Shown here: piece by piece, positions 7,784 to 8,614 of the stretch
Layout of the letters: the number at the start of each line of letters is the position of its first letter
How positions within the stretch are numbered: the stretch's first letter is position 1
Origin: an uncultured Prochlorococcus sp.
GTDB lineage: Bacteria; Cyanobacteriota; Cyanobacteriia; PCC-6307; Cyanobiaceae
DNA: 8,614 nt
Direction of reading: 5' to 3'
NCBI GenBank assembly: GCA_913041805.1
Contig: CAJWIZ010000021.1
Coordinates: 1-8,614, forward strand
Position numbers and translations under genes: made by a program
The notes under the pieces: generated by a model
The model's input: only the letters and a program-made list of their open reading frames with translations
Database searches by the model: none
Told to the model about the DNA's origin: nothing

Positions 7784-7958
7784 TTGTTGGCTAAGGAAAC
7801 CAGAAAATACATTAATTAAGCACGGGGTAAACGTTTGGCGCTTATTGTGGCATCAACGTTTTGGCTGTAGATGCCGTGTCTTTAATCTTCCATAAGGACA
7901 TCTTTGGTAGCCAGATCAGCCCACTGTTTAACGTTGATACCTAATTATTGCGTTGCTT
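7784..7958. promoter_or_regulatory. Divergent tig/asd intergenic region with repeated AACGTT palindromes
   Basis: This 175-bp non-coding spacer must carry the promoters for the leftward tig cluster and for rightward asd. It contains three copies of the palindrome AACGTT at 7830-7835, 7855-7860 and 7930-7935, with a fourth just inside asd at 8050-8055 (as GAACGTTC). The first is extended to AAACGTTT. The first two share a similar right flank (GTTTGGC / GTTTTGGC). No hairpin, riboswitch-like structure or small ORF was recognised. A convincing asd promoter could not be assigned. Confidence 0.5.
7804..7831 (-). promoter_or_regulatory. Candidate sigma70-type promoter for tig-clpP-clpX
   Basis: Reading leftward, TTTACC (7831-7826) and TATTTT (7809-7804) are separated by 16 bp. 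Each matches four of six bases of the -35 and -10 consensus. Initiation would fall close to the tig ATG, leaving a short 5' leader of about 15 nt. The match is modest and the region is AT-rich, so chance is a real alternative. The -35 hexamer overlaps the first AACGTT palindrome. Confidence 0.28.
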
Positions 7959-8614
7959 TTGAAACCGCTTCCTCCTAACAAACCTCTCAAAGTTGCTGTG
8001 CTAGGTGCAAGCGGAGCAGTAGGCCAAGAGTTGTTGCGATTGTTAGAGGAACGTTCATTTCCAATTGATGAGCTTCGTTTGCTGGGTTCCAGCCGTTCGG
8101 CGGGCAGTAGTTATCAACCTTTGAAAGGTGGTTCGGAGATCAAAATACATGAGGTCACTAAAGACGCTTTTCAGGATATTGATATTGTTTTGGCTTCAGC
8201 CGGAGGATCAGTTTCACGGTTTTGGCGAGAGACGATTCAGGAAAACGGGGCATTAATGATTGATAACTCAAGTGCGTTTCGAATGGATCAGGATGTCCCA
8301 TTAGTTGTTCCGGAAGTAAATCCTGCAGATGCTTTTGACCATAAAGGACTTATTGCTAATCCAAATTGCACAACAATTTTGTTGGCTTTAATCTTGGCTC
8401 CATTGGCTCAACGTATTCCAATCCGTCGTGTAATTGTTTCGACATATCAGTCTGCTAGTGGTGCAGGTACATCAGCTATGGAGGAATTGAAGCAATTGAC
8501 ACAAGAAGTGTTAGATGGGAATACTCCAAAAAGTAATGTTCTGCCGTATTCCCTTGCTTTTAATCTTTTTCTACATAATTCTCCTTTACAAGAGAACAAC
8601 TATTGCGAAGAGGA
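7959..8614 (+). CDS. asd: Aspartate-semialdehyde dehydrogenase, N-terminal part (3' end outside window)
   Basis: The enzyme reduces aspartyl-4-phosphate to aspartate semialdehyde with NADPH, feeding lysine, diaminopimelate, threonine and methionine synthesis. The frame is open to the window edge for 218 codons. Visible are the dinucleotide-binding loop VLGASGAVGQELL (14-26), the IDNSSAFRMD stretch (101-110), the active-site Cys137 within NPNCTT (134-139) and the STYQSASGAG block downstream. There is no in-frame ATG between the upstream stop (TGA at 7935-7937) and the conserved fold. Translation must therefore begin at a rare codon: TTG at 7959 (chosen, 12 codons before the GASGAVG fold begins) or TTG at 7953. 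No clear Shine-Dalgarno is present. It diverges from tig, and dapA often follows asd in cyanobacteria but is not in view. Confidence 0.93.
   Translation, partial: MKPLPPNKPLKVAVLGASGAVGQELLRLLEERSFPIDELRLLGSSRSAGSSYQPLKGGSEIKIHEVTKDAFQDIDIVLASAGGSVSRFWRETIQENGALMIDNSSAFRMDQDVPLVVPEVNPADAFDHKGLIANPNCTTILLALILAPLAQRIPIRRVIVSTYQSASGAGTSAMEELKQLTQEVLDGNTPKSNVLPYSLAFNLFLHNSPLQENNYCEE

Overview
The window looks like core chromosome of a marine picocyanobacterium, most likely a low-light Prochlorococcus. The evidence is the AT-rich composition (high-30s % GC by eye), the near absence of Shine-Dalgarno sequences, tight gene packing, and the order tig - clpP - clpX - (LRAT-like gene) - dnaX with asd divergent from tig. 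The clpP-clpX pairing matches the clpP2-clpX unit known from cyanobacteria. The species assignment is inference from remembered gene order and protein character; no search was run.

Layout. (1) Positions 3-332 (+) hold the C-terminal end of a SpoIID/LytB-domain protein. (2) Positions 357-1688 (+) hold a membrane GT2 glycosyltransferase that closely resembles cyanobacterial monoglucosyldiacylglycerol synthase (MgdA). (3) This pair runs head-on into a leftward cluster, with only 5 bp between the two stop codons and a small inverted repeat at the junction. (4) The leftward cluster, in transcription order, is tig (7783-6341), clpP (6302-5655), clpX (5539-4181), an LRAT/NC-domain protein (4177-3506) and dnaX (3478-1694). 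(5) A 175-bp divergent spacer separates tig from asd (7959 to the window edge, +), which has no usable ATG and seems to start at TTG.

How the genes fit together. Trigger factor folds nascent chains and ClpXP degrades or remodels proteins, so tig-clpP-clpX is a proteostasis unit. dnaX (replication clamp loader) and an LRAT-like thiol enzyme with a membrane helix are appended downstream. The rightward pair at the left edge concerns the cell envelope and thylakoid lipids. asd serves the aspartate-family amino acids and diaminopimelate for peptidoglycan.

No RNA genes, insertion sequences, CRISPR arrays, phage genes or decayed genes were seen. No strikingly new system is visible. The items most worth a second look are the LRAT-like protein embedded between clpX and dnaX, two A6 runs in the dnaX linker where a -1 slip would give a gamma-like product, and a cluster of AACGTT palindromes between tig and asd.
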